Notes under the pieces: model-generated | The model's input: the letters and a program-made list of their open reading frames with translations, nothing else | Databases searched by the model: none | What the model was told of the DNA's origin: nothing | Position numbers and translations under genes: made by a program | Part shown: one piece after another, positions 46,494 to 54,325 of the stretch | Layout of the letters: each line of letters opens with the position of its first letter | How positions within the stretch are numbered: the stretch's first letter is position 1 | Source of the DNA: Mammaliicoccus lentus | GTDB taxonomy: Bacteria; Bacillota; Bacilli; Staphylococcales; Staphylococcaceae | Assembly: GCF_002902755.1 (NCBI RefSeq) | Contig: NZ_PPRS01000006.1 | Span: forward strand, 1-64,000 | DNA length: 64,000 bases | Reading direction: 5' to 3'

Positions 46494-46974
46494 CCTTATA
46501 CATCTCCTCTAACTCTTCTTCACTAACTTCTCTCGTCATTTTATCTGTAAACAACTCACCATATAAATGATCAATCTCGTGTAAAATAATTCTCGCAATA
46601 TCATCATATGCAGTTAATTCTACATCATTACCATTTAAATCTTTACTCTTAACAGTAATCATGACACTTCTTTCAACCTCGCCATAAACACCCGGAACGC
46701 TGAGACAACCTTCTACATCTGTTTCAGTTTTTTCAGATTGTGTTAAAATAGTTGGGTTTATAAGCTGCAAAATACCATCTTGCTCCATATCAACAAGCGC
46801 AACTTTTAAATCAACACCAATTTGTGGCGCGGCAATTCCAACACCATCATTATCAAACATTGTATCTTCTAAATCAGCAATTAATTGCTTTATTGATTCA
46901 TCAAAATTTACGACATCTTTAACTTCTCTATTTAAAATTGGATTGGGGGCAGTAACAAGTGGTTTTACAGCCAT
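46486..46974 (-). CDS. def: Peptide deformylase
   Basis: Deformylase removes the formyl group from new proteins. The 162-residue protein starts [18 protein letters not shown]. It has the three metal-site motifs [10 protein letters not shown] (about 44-53), [15 protein letters not shown] with the Cys ligand, and [11 protein letters not shown] with two His ligands. I place the start at 46974, with AGGAGCG upstream. An earlier in-frame ATG at 47001 lacks a ribosome site. In S. aureus priA directly precedes this gene, but here an island of 7.3 kb separates them. Confidence 0.97.
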   Translation of the reverse strand: MAVKPLVTAPNPILNREVKDVVNFDESIKQLIADLEDTMFDNDGVGIAAPQIGVDLKVALVDMEQDGILQLINPTILTQSEKTETDVEGCLSVPGVYGEVERSVMITVKSKDLNGNDVELTAYDDIARIILHEIDHLYGELFTDKMTREVSEEELEEMYKDE

Positions 46975-47026
46975 ATCTATCGCTCCTTTATAAAAACTCA
47001 TCGTATAATTATAACTTAAAACAAAT

Positions 47027-47053
47027 AAAAAAGACAGCTATAACTGCCTTTTT
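47027..47053 (-). terminator. Terminator after the LCP gene
   Basis: AAAAAG-CAG pairs with CTG-CTTTTT with one wobble, and a T-run follows on the minus strand. It separates the LCP-FtsW unit from def. Confidence 0.7.
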
Positions 47054-47084
47054 AAAATTTTAAAAACACTTTATACAAATACCA

Positions 47085-48017
47085 TTATGTATCTATTTGT
47101 AAATTGGTTTTATATTCTTCTATTATAGTTTTCTTAGATTGATCGTCAGGTTCAAAATACCATATACCATCATCTTCTATTTGATTCATTCCATCTAATG
47201 ACAATTTATCAATATGATTTGCACCTTTTTTATAGCTTTCATATAAATTTTTAAAATCTCCTGCCGAATAATTCGACTTAACATTTTTTTCGCTTGCTTT
47301 TAAAATTTTATTTAATGTTATAACATTTTTACTTTTCGTCACTTTTTGTGACACAGCTTCAATAACTTGTCTTTGCCTCGCTGTTCTACCTTCATCTCCA
47401 CCAGCACCCTCTTGTTTCCTACTTCTAACATAATCAAGTGCTTGTTTGCCGTTAAGATTGGTTTTCTTTCCTTCTTTAAATGTTGACCCATTAAAAGAAA
47501 ATGAAGCATTGCTTGTAACTTCTATACCATCAATAATGTCTATAATTTCTTCGAACCCATCCATATCAATTGTTATATAACCATCTATTGGTATGTCAAA
47601 ATTATTCTTGATTGTATCTATTGCTGTCTTAGCGCCTCCATATGCATAGGCATGTGCTATTTTTTCGTTTCTATCTATATCATTAATATAAACGTTTGTA
47701 TCTCTAGGTAATGTTAAAAGCTTTGTAGTTTCTTCTTTAGGATTAACTGATGCAATCAACATCGAATCAGTTCTTTGCCCTATATTTTCTTCGTCTCTTT
47801 TTTCATCAGTATCAACACCAAAAATTGCAATTGATAAAGGTTTTTTATTTTTAATTTTATCTACGGATTCTTTTTGTTCTTCTTTAGTGCCTATCTTTTC
47901 TTGAACATTAACATTGAATTGGTTCAGTCTTGATTTTACATAAATCGTTATTGTTGATCCTATAACCAAGATGATAAACAATGCTATGACAATTTTACCT
48001 TTTCTTGTTAATTTCAT
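47085..48017 (-). CDS. LytR-CpsA-Psr (LCP) family glycopolymer transferase
   Basis: LCP enzymes attach wall teichoic acid or capsule from the lipid carrier to peptidoglycan outside the cell. The 310-residue protein has a short cytosolic start, a membrane anchor (residues 9-26) and an LCP domain (about 58-230). Visible there are FGVDTDEKRDEENIGQRTDSMLIASV, TLPRDTNVYI (the pyrophosphate-binding Asp/Arg), NGKQALDYVRSRKQEG and GRTARQRQVIEAV. GGGAGCG precedes the start. It follows the FtsW/RodA paralogue by 11 bp. Near the TagF- and TagE-like genes, a role in attaching teichoic acid is likely. Confidence 0.92.
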   Translation of the reverse strand: MKLTRKGKIVIALFIILVIGSTITIYVKSRLNQFNVNVQEKIGTKEEQKESVDKIKNKKPLSIAIFGVDTDEKRDEENIGQRTDSMLIASVNPKEETTKLLTLPRDTNVYINDIDRNEKIAHAYAYGGAKTAIDTIKNNFDIPIDGYITIDMDGFEEIIDIIDGIEVTSNASFSFNGSTFKEGKKTNLNGKQALDYVRSRKQEGAGGDEGRTARQRQVIEAVSQKVTKSKNVITLNKILKASEKNVKSNYSAGDFKNLYESYKKGANHIDKLSLDGMNQIEDDGIWYFEPDDQSKKTIIEEYKTNLQIDT

Positions 48018-48028
48018 GTTTTCGCTCC

Positions 48029-49222
48029 CTATTTATCAGTTTCTAAATCTTTTTCCATATTTATCTTTTTAGTAGTAGCGAGTAATAGCCCGAAAGCAAC
48101 ACTGATACTTAAAAGAGAAGAACCTCCATAACTTAATAAAGGAAGTGTAACACCTGTTAAAGGTATTATTCCTGATATTCCAGCTAAATTAATGAATACT
48201 TGTAAAAATAAATAACTAACTACACCTATACAAATTATTTTGTAGTAATTATTTTTAGTCGTATTAGCGTATATAATTCCTTTAAATGTTATATACATAT
48301 ATAATGCTATAACTGCGATAACCCCTATTAAACCTGCTTCTTCAGCTAAAACTGAAAATATAAAATCTGTGTGTGGTTCAGGTAAATAACCTAATTTCAT
48401 AATGCCGTTCCCCATACCTTGACCAGTAACGCCGCCATTACCAATTGCTAATAAAGAATTAGATAATTGATAACCTTCACCATTTTCATATTTAAATGGT
48501 TCCATGATTACTTTAATTCGATTCAATCTGTATGTATTTTTTGTATCAAATATTAATGTGTAAATTAAATAGATTACAAATGGCAATGAAATCGAACTGA
48601 ATAATTGAATTTTTACAATATTTTTTATATCTGAATACATTAAAATAAACAATATAATACCAATATTTAATATTGTGCCGCCTAAATCACCTTGAACTAA
48701 GATTAAAACTAAACCAAAACCTAGCATAAACAATGGGGGTAATAAAGTTTTAATGTTATATATCCTTGCTTGGGACATTTTTTTATCGATTATGTATGAA
48801 AGATATATGATAGAGGCTAACTTTAGAAATTCTGAAGATTGTATGCTGAAAAAACCTAAATTAAGCCAATTTTTAGAACCATTAATTTCACTTCCTAAAA
48901 TCAAGGTAATAATAAGTAAAATGATGACACCGATAATAATAAATTGTTGAAATGCTTTCGCTTTTAAAGCATCAATGTCCACAAAATAAGCAATAAATAG
49001 AACAATTAAAGTACCTACAAATAAAAATATAGATTGCCTGACCATAAAATGATTACTATTAATTATATTTCCATTTGTTAATGAACCCATTCGTGCAGGA
49101 ACCATACTTGCGCTGTAAATAAATATAATTCCTATAATCCCCAATATTAAATAACAAAATAAAATACTTTTATCCACATTTTTATTTATTTTATTATAAT
49201 TTTTAAATCTAATTTTATACAC
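48029..49222 (-). CDS. FtsW/RodA family peptidoglycan polymerase (SEDS)
   Basis: SEDS proteins polymerise lipid II together with a class B penicillin-binding protein. The 397-residue protein has about ten membrane helices. It shows the family motifs GSKNWLNLGFFSIQSSEFLKLA (about 113-134), VQGDLGGTILN, LPEPHTDFIFSVLAEE and a C-terminal LTGVTLPLLSYGGSSLLS. It starts at GTG 49222, with only a weak ribosome site and a very short leader from the promoter at 49239-49267. Staphylococcal ftsW normally neighbours pycA and rodA is elsewhere, so this is probably an extra paralogue. No PBP gene is adjacent. Confidence 0.88.
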   Translation of the reverse strand: MYKIRFKNYNKINKNVDKSILFCYLILGIIGIIFIYSASMVPARMGSLTNGNIINSNHFMVRQSIFLFVGTLIVLFIAYFVDIDALKAKAFQQFIIIGVIILLIITLILGSEINGSKNWLNLGFFSIQSSEFLKLASIIYLSYIIDKKMSQARIYNIKTLLPPLFMLGFGLVLILVQGDLGGTILNIGIILFILMYSDIKNIVKIQLFSSISLPFVIYLIYTLIFDTKNTYRLNRIKVIMEPFKYENGEGYQLSNSLLAIGNGGVTGQGMGNGIMKLGYLPEPHTDFIFSVLAEEAGLIGVIAVIALYMYITFKGIIYANTTKNNYYKIICIGVVSYLFLQVFINLAGISGIIPLTGVTLPLLSYGGSSLLSISVAFGLLLATTKKINMEKDLETDK

Positions 49223-49238
49223 CCCACATTCTCAAACA

Positions 49239-49267
49239 ATCGTAACTTTTTTTATTATGTTAGTCAA
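49239..49267 (-). promoter_or_regulatory. Promoter of the FtsW/RodA-LCP operon
   Basis: TTGACT (49262-49267), 17 bp and TACGAT (49239-49244) on the minus strand. The predicted start point lies only about 10 bases before the GTG start codon. Confidence 0.55.
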
Positions 49268-49273
49268 ACATAT

Positions 49274-49289
49274 TTTAGGATAACCTAAA
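49274..49289. promoter_or_regulatory. DtxR/MntR-family-like operator
   Basis: TTTAGG-ATAA-CCTAAA is a perfect 6-4-6 inverted repeat. It lies just upstream of the FtsW/RodA -35 box, between that gene and the divergent cytochrome gene. It matches the TTAGG-N4-CCTAA style of DtxR-family metal repressors such as staphylococcal SirR/MntR. Which gene it controls, and whether the metal is Mn or Fe, cannot be told from sequence. Confidence 0.5.
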
Positions 49290-49364
49290 TATCATTATTG
49301 TTTTATTCAACAAATATATATTGAAATAAATAAAATTATTTCAAAATGTAAAAATACATTTTAG

Positions 49365-49408
49365 TTAAATTATTGCACTCTGTATTGTATACTAAAATTG
49401 CATACAAT
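49365..49408 (+). promoter_or_regulatory. Candidate cytochrome promoter with an inverted repeat over the -10
   Basis: TTAAAT (49365-49370), 17 bp and TATACT (49388-49393) form a promoter with a weak -35. ATTGTAT (49384-49390) and ATACAAT (49402-49408) form a perfect 7-bp inverted repeat with an 11-base gap that covers the -10 box. It could bind a repressor, for example a redox or sulfur regulator. None is identified. Confidence 0.4.
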
Positions 49409-49423
49409 TAAGGAGGAGGTTAA

Positions 49424-50307
49424 ATTAAATATAATAAAATTATATTTGGAACTTTAATTTTATTTGTTTTGATCTTAATTACTGCATGTTCTAACGACGA
49501 AAAAAATCAGAAAAAGAAAGTTCAGTAAAACCAGTTCGGACGACTGACCCTGACACTGAAAAAGGAAAGTTATTACGTAAAGGGGAAGAATTAATGATTT
49601 ATACCAACTCTAAAATGCCTGAGCATGTTGGAAACAAATTAGCTTGTACGAGTTGTCATGCTCAAGGAGGAAATGGAAATGCTCTTTCTCTAGAAGGTGT
49701 CTCTAAAAAATACCCACAATACAGAGACCGTGAAGGTAGAGATGTTTCACTTAAAGAGCGAATTAATGGGTGTTTAGCTAGGAGTATGAATGGGAAACCT
49801 ATCAAAGAAAATAGTGAGGAAATGAAAGCAATGGTAGCTTATTTAGATTTTATTAGTGAAGACATTAAAAAATCTGAAGCACCAGAGATAGAACAAGCAA
49901 AAAATATACCTGAACCTAATGTAGATAAAGGAAAAGAGGCATTCGATAGAAATAATTGTTTATCTTGTCATGGCAATGGTTCATCGAGTGCCCCATTTAC
50001 AGGACCATCGTTATGGGGACCAGACTCATTTAATACTGGTGCAGGTATGAGTAGATTTTCAAAAATGTATGACTTCATTTATCATAATATGCCTTTTGGT
50101 GAAGAAGGAACGTTGAGCAAACAAGAAGCTTCAGACATAACTGCTTATATATTGACGCAAGATAGACCAGAGTTTGTAAATAAATCAAAAGAAAAATTTT
50201 ATCCAAAAGGTGGAGAACCTGACGATAAAATTTCTGAAAAAGAAAGGGAACAAATATTAAATCATGATTATGATTGGCAGGAATTAGAAGAAGTAAGTTC
50301 TAAATAA
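49424..50307 (+). CDS. TsdA-like diheme cytochrome c lipoprotein, frameshifted near the N-terminus
   Basis: The body (in frame from about 49501) has two heme sites, CTSCH and CLSCH. The N-terminal domain has the thiosulfate dehydrogenase pattern: GKLLRKGEEL, LACTSCHAQGGNGNA, KKYPQYRDREG, LKERINGCLARSMNGKP. The Cys in GCLARSMNG matches the axial Cys of TsdA heme 1. TsdA oxidises thiosulfate to tetrathionate. Upstream, after AGGAGGAGG, another frame encodes a lipoprotein signal ending in LILITACSNDEK. It has ATT at 49424 in place of ATG. A run of seven A (49500-49506) must gain one A to join the frames. It is therefore an exported lipid-anchored cytochrome that is either broken or misread here. 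It could also be another electron-transfer cytochrome of this family. Confidence 0.75.
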
Positions 50308-50330
50308 TTGATTTGATAATTCTATATAAT

Positions 50331-50360
50331 AAAAAAGCCCCTTTGTTAGGGGCTTTTTTA
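50331..50360. terminator. Bidirectional terminator
   Basis: AAAAAAGCCCC pairs with GGGGCTTTTTT around a 7-base loop, between the convergent cytochrome (+) and TagF-like (-) genes. Confidence 0.95.
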
Positions 50361-50444
50361 TTGCTTTTATGTTCATGAAATGAATATAATATTATTCATA
50401 ATATTTTGCTTGTATATAAGTAAAATTGTAATTATTGTATAAAT

Positions 50445-52604
50445 TTATTTCGATTGTTCAAATATATAATCTCCTACAATTTTTGATGCTTCGCCTTTTT
50501 CAATAGAACAAAACTTTTCATAAAAATTTTCAATCTTATTTTTATATTTTAATTTATGCTCATCTAATTTTTTTAATTCTTCTGCTAATTTAAATTCATC
50601 AGTTATAATTTCACCCGGCAATTCATTCATATAATCCATATAGAAGCCTCTTAAACCTTTATCGTATTTTTCTATATCATATGCGAAAAAGAATTGAGGA
50701 CGTTTTAATATACCAAAGTCAAACATTACTGACGAGTAATCAGTAATAAGAGCATCAGTTATTAAATATAACTCGGAAACATCACTATAATTTGATACAT
50801 CAATTGCAAAATCATCATATCCATTTAAATCTAATGAATTAGCAATTAAATAATGCATTCTTAATAAAATTACATATTCATCGCCAAGTTTTTCCTGTAA
50901 ATTAGCTAAGTTAATTTTTAAATCAAATAAATATTGTCCTTTTTTTACGAATTCATCATCTCTCCATGTTGGAGCATACATAATCACTTTTTTATCTTCA
51001 GGTAAATTCAAATCTTTTTTAATTTGTTTAATATATTCTGTATCATTTTGTCTATTAACTAATACATCATTTCGTGGATAACCAATCTCCCAAGTTCTCT
51101 CTTCGTTCATCCAAAAAGCAGTTTTAAAAATATTCGTTGAATATCGATTTGGTGAAATTAAGTAATCCCACCTAGAAGTTTCTTCGTAAAAATTCTTTTT
51201 ATAATTTGCTGTAGTTGTATTAGGCATTCTAACTACTTTCATATCATTGGCTAATCTTTTTAACGGAGTACCATGCCATGTTTGAATGAATATTTGATTT
51301 TCTTTTTTATTTAAATAAAGTGGTAAACGAGCATTAGTTACCCAGAATTTCGCTTTTGAATAGGCCTCATAGTATTCTTTTGAGCCCTTCTTCACTTTCA
51401 TCGCATTTCCCATAATTACATTTTGATCGGGATTAGAAAATACCCAAATATAATTTAGTTGAGGATAATTTTTTTGCATATACTCATATATATATTTAGG
51501 ACTATCGCTATAGTTTTTTCCACCAAAAGATTCAAAGACAATTGTATTAGAATCAACGCAGTCCTCTTTATCTGTTAGTTGATACTTAGAACGATTTTTC
51601 ATTTTATTATTCTGTATTATATTTTTAACGTGTCTAGAAACACCTCTTAAATTATTGATATATTTAGCATTTTCAACAGAATTCATGGTTAAAAATAGCA
51701 CTTCAAGGTCATATAATAATTTTGCATCTTTAAGAAGATCCCATTTTAAAGCTTTAACAGCTTTAACTAAAGGTTTTTCTAGAATTTTGTACCTTAAATC
51801 TATATCTTTTAATAATGGATCAAAACCATTTTTTATCTTTTGTTTCATTTTATTTATTAAGAATTTTTGTACTTTTTTATTATTTGTTCTATTCATTGAA
51901 TCTAGAAAACTGTTAACGTAATCTTCAAAAGTTAAAATAAAATCTTGATCACTTAAAGTATTTCCATTAAACGGGTCGTACACTTCTCCTCTATAATAAA
52001 ATGGAAAATCAAACAATCTCACAAATCTTTCAGCGTAGTTGATATACTCCAATACAAATGAAGCATCAGTATATATTTTCAAGCTTTCATTAAACCTTAT
52101 ATTATGTGCTTGAATAATTGTATTTTTAAATACAATATTACAAGCTGAATTTTTTCTTAAAAAAGAATTTGGATTTGATTTTTGTGTAAGATACTCTACT
52201 CTAACTTTATCTTTATTGACATATTGTGGTCTATTAATAGTAAATTTATGAATAGGAGCTATTAAACCATCTGTACCATTTATTTTAGAAAGATAATATT
52301 CAACTGAATAACTAGCTAATTGATCATCACCATCAAGAAACATTACATATTGTGTATCTACCTTGTCTAGAGCAATATTTCTTGCATAAGCATGCCCTTT
52401 ATTGTTTTCATTTTTTATCAAGTTAATATTTTTATTAAAGCCTTTTATTTCTTCTTCTAATATTCTAGTAGATAAATCTGTGGATCCATCATCAACGATG
52501 ATTAAATCAAAATTTTGGTTCCTTTGTTTCTTTATACTATTTATACAATCTTTTATGTGTTCTTCATTATTATAATAAGTAATAATAATTGTTAATTTAT
52601 TCAA
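50445..52604 (-). CDS. Bifunctional GT2 glycosyltransferase / CDP-glycerol glycerophosphotransferase (TagF-like)
   Basis: This 719-residue protein joins two transferase modules. Residues 1-250 are a GT-A fold with IIVDDGSTDLSTRILEEE and YVMFLDGDDQLA. After a helical linker, residues about 345-715 form a CDP-glycerol glycerophosphotransferase domain with FIQTWHGTPLKRLANDM, YLISPNRYSTNIFKTAF, MYAPTWRDDEF and LITDYSSVMFDFGILKRP. Such proteins build teichoic-acid-like poly(glycerol-phosphate) with inserted sugars at the inner membrane face. The start is TTG with AAAGGAG nine bases upstream. It follows the TagE/TarM-like gene by 26 bp. The acceptor and repeat unit are unknown. Confidence 0.85.
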   Translation of the reverse strand: MNKLTIIITYYNNEEHIKDCINSIKKQRNQNFDLIIVDDGSTDLSTRILEEEIKGFNKNINLIKNENNKGHAYARNIALDKVDTQYVMFLDGDDQLASYSVEYYLSKINGTDGLIAPIHKFTINRPQYVNKDKVRVEYLTQKSNPNSFLRKNSACNIVFKNTIIQAHNIRFNESLKIYTDASFVLEYINYAERFVRLFDFPFYYRGEVYDPFNGNTLSDQDFILTFEDYVNSFLDSMNRTNNKKVQKFLINKMKQKIKNGFDPLLKDIDLRYKILEKPLVKAVKALKWDLLKDAKLLYDLEVLFLTMNSVENAKYINNLRGVSRHVKNIIQNNKMKNRSKYQLTDKEDCVDSNTIVFESFGGKNYSDSPKYIYEYMQKNYPQLNYIWVFSNPDQNVIMGNAMKVKKGSKEYYEAYSKAKFWVTNARLPLYLNKKENQIFIQTWHGTPLKRLANDMKVVRMPNTTTANYKKNFYEETSRWDYLISPNRYSTNIFKTAFWMNEERTWEIGYPRNDVLVNRQNDTEYIKQIKKDLNLPEDKKVIMYAPTWRDDEFVKKGQYLFDLKINLANLQEKLGDEYVILLRMHYLIANSLDLNGYDDFAIDVSNYSDVSELYLITDALITDYSSVMFDFGILKRPQFFFAYDIEKYDKGLRGFYMDYMNELPGEIITDEFKLAEELKKLDEHKLKYKNKIENFYEKFCSIEKGEASKIVGDYIFEQSK

Positions 52605-52630
52605 TGTTTTACTCTCCTTTATTACATTGA

Positions 52631-54118
52631 TTAATAATTTAATTCATCTACTAATTCTTTGTAATTTCTTATTGCAGAATCTAAACTGAATCTACCGCTC
52701 AATTTTACATCTTTCATTGGTTTATATCTAGCATTTTCCATTGCTTTTGCCATATCATTAATATTATCTTGTTCAACTAATATACCATTTTTATAATTAT
52801 CTATTAACTCACTAGAACCATATCTAATATTATAAGATAATACAGGACAACCATTATTTATACTTTCCATAACCGTTAACCCAAAACCTTCGAATTTACT
52901 AGTTAATATAGATGCAATTGATTTTTCAAAAACTTGTGCTGGATTGCTAGTATATCCTTTAAATTCAATATAATTAGTTAAATCTAACTCTTTAACTAAT
53001 TCAGATAACCTATTTAACTCTCCATCTTCATCTTTTCCATATATAAGCAACTTAGAATTGTTACCTTTTTCGATATATATTTTAAATGCTTTTATTATAT
53101 GATCAATCTGTTTTTCTTTTGAAATTCTGCCTACGTAACAAAATTGATTAGATTTTTCGAAAGTTTTTTCAGTGTTTAATGTTTCTACAAAGTGAGGTAT
53201 TACTTTAATTTTATCATCATTAATATCAAACTCTGACTGTATATCATTCTTCTGATAATCTGTTAAAACAATATATTTGCTAATTTTATCACTATTATTT
53301 AGAGCTAATTTATATGAATTTCTAGTACCATTTTCCACAAAATGAGTGCTGTGAAAAACTAAAACTCTTTTCAATTTTTTATTACAATCTATAAGAGGTT
53401 TATCCAATAATCTTGCATCATTAAAAACTATTGAATTCTCTTCCAAAACATTATTGAAATAGAATGTGAACATTTCTTTTTCAGTTTTAAAAAATTTAAT
53501 TGGTACATGATTTTCATACAGAATAATGTACAATAATTTATTCTTATTTATATCAGAAAAATGTTTTTTTAAATATAATTCACCGTTTTTATTATAATAT
53601 TCTTCGTATAATTTAGAATAATTAGTTGCTGAATAATTTGTAATTCGATGTAAAACACCGTTTCTTGTATACTCTCTTCTTTCCAACTTCTTTTTAGATA
53701 TTGGAGACATAAAATCTTCAAACATTAACACTTTTGATCCTTCATAGAATTGTCTATATAAAACATACTCATTTCCTTTATAATACCTAACAATATTATT
53801 ATCAATTTTTGACTCTAAACCAGATATTTCGATAGAAGTCTGTTTAGGACTTTTAGAAAATAGTGAAGTTTTATTATGTTTTTCTAATAAATTATTTCCA
53901 GATAACCATTCATAAAGATTTCTAATGATTAAATTATTGCTAATAATATTTCTTTTTTTAAAATTTTCATATACGTTCAGATAATCAGGATTATAATTCG
54001 TTGTATGAATAATAGTAGATTCATTTAACTTTTCTTCTAAAAATTTTATTCTATATAATAACGATTTTGTTCTACCTCCGTGTATTGGTGGTAATGTCGA
54101 TGTTATAGTGTGTAACAA
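52631..54118 (-). CDS. GT4 glycosyltransferase of the TagE/TarM poly(polyol-phosphate) type
   Basis: TagE/TarM enzymes add glucose or GlcNAc to wall teichoic acid chains in the cytoplasm. The 495-residue protein begins LHTITSTLPPIHGGRTKSLL (GT-B glycine loop). It then has the beta-rich insertion typical of TarM (about 85-220), FCYVGRISKEKQIDHIIKAF and the E-x7-E retaining motif in FEGFGLTVMESINNGCPVLSY. The start codon is TTG (54118), eight bases after GGGGG. With the downstream TagF-like gene it forms a two-gene teichoic-acid module between priA and the cytochrome gene. Confidence 0.85.
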   Translation of the reverse strand: MLHTITSTLPPIHGGRTKSLLYRIKFLEEKLNESTIIHTTNYNPDYLNVYENFKKRNIISNNLIIRNLYEWLSGNNLLEKHNKTSLFSKSPKQTSIEISGLESKIDNNIVRYYKGNEYVLYRQFYEGSKVLMFEDFMSPISKKKLERREYTRNGVLHRITNYSATNYSKLYEEYYNKNGELYLKKHFSDINKNKLLYIILYENHVPIKFFKTEKEMFTFYFNNVLEENSIVFNDARLLDKPLIDCNKKLKRVLVFHSTHFVENGTRNSYKLALNNSDKISKYIVLTDYQKNDIQSEFDINDDKIKVIPHFVETLNTEKTFEKSNQFCYVGRISKEKQIDHIIKAFKIYIEKGNNSKLLIYGKDEDGELNRLSELVKELDLTNYIEFKGYTSNPAQVFEKSIASILTSKFEGFGLTVMESINNGCPVLSYNIRYGSSELIDNYKNGILVEQDNINDMAKAMENARYKPMKDVKLSGRFSLDSAIRNYKELVDELNY

Positions 54119-54181
54119 AAAAAGTCCCCCTTTGATTTATATAATTAAGTATTATATTATTTTACCCTTTTTTATTATAAA

Positions 54182-54210
54182 AAATCCTCACTCTCAAAGA
54201 GTGAGGATTT
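54182..54210 (-). terminator. Terminator after priA
   Basis: AAATCCTCACTCT pairs with its complement around a loop of about 3 bases (CAA), followed by a T-run on the minus strand. The rest of 54119-54325 is AT-rich. It includes TATAAT-like boxes that could serve the TagE/TarM-like gene, and I see no gene there. Confidence 0.9.
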
Positions 54211-54325
54211 ATCTCAATTCAAATAATAATTATTAAACTATAACTTTTATTATTTCATACTTATTTATATAGTTCAATAATTTAATCAAAATTATTTTTA
54301 ATGAAGTTATAATTAAACAAGCATT

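Noticed and set aside
47085-54118. Capsule biosynthesis locus
   Set aside because: No chain-length regulator, Wzx/Wzy or sugar-nucleotide synthesis genes are present. The transferase types fit teichoic-acid-like polymer better.
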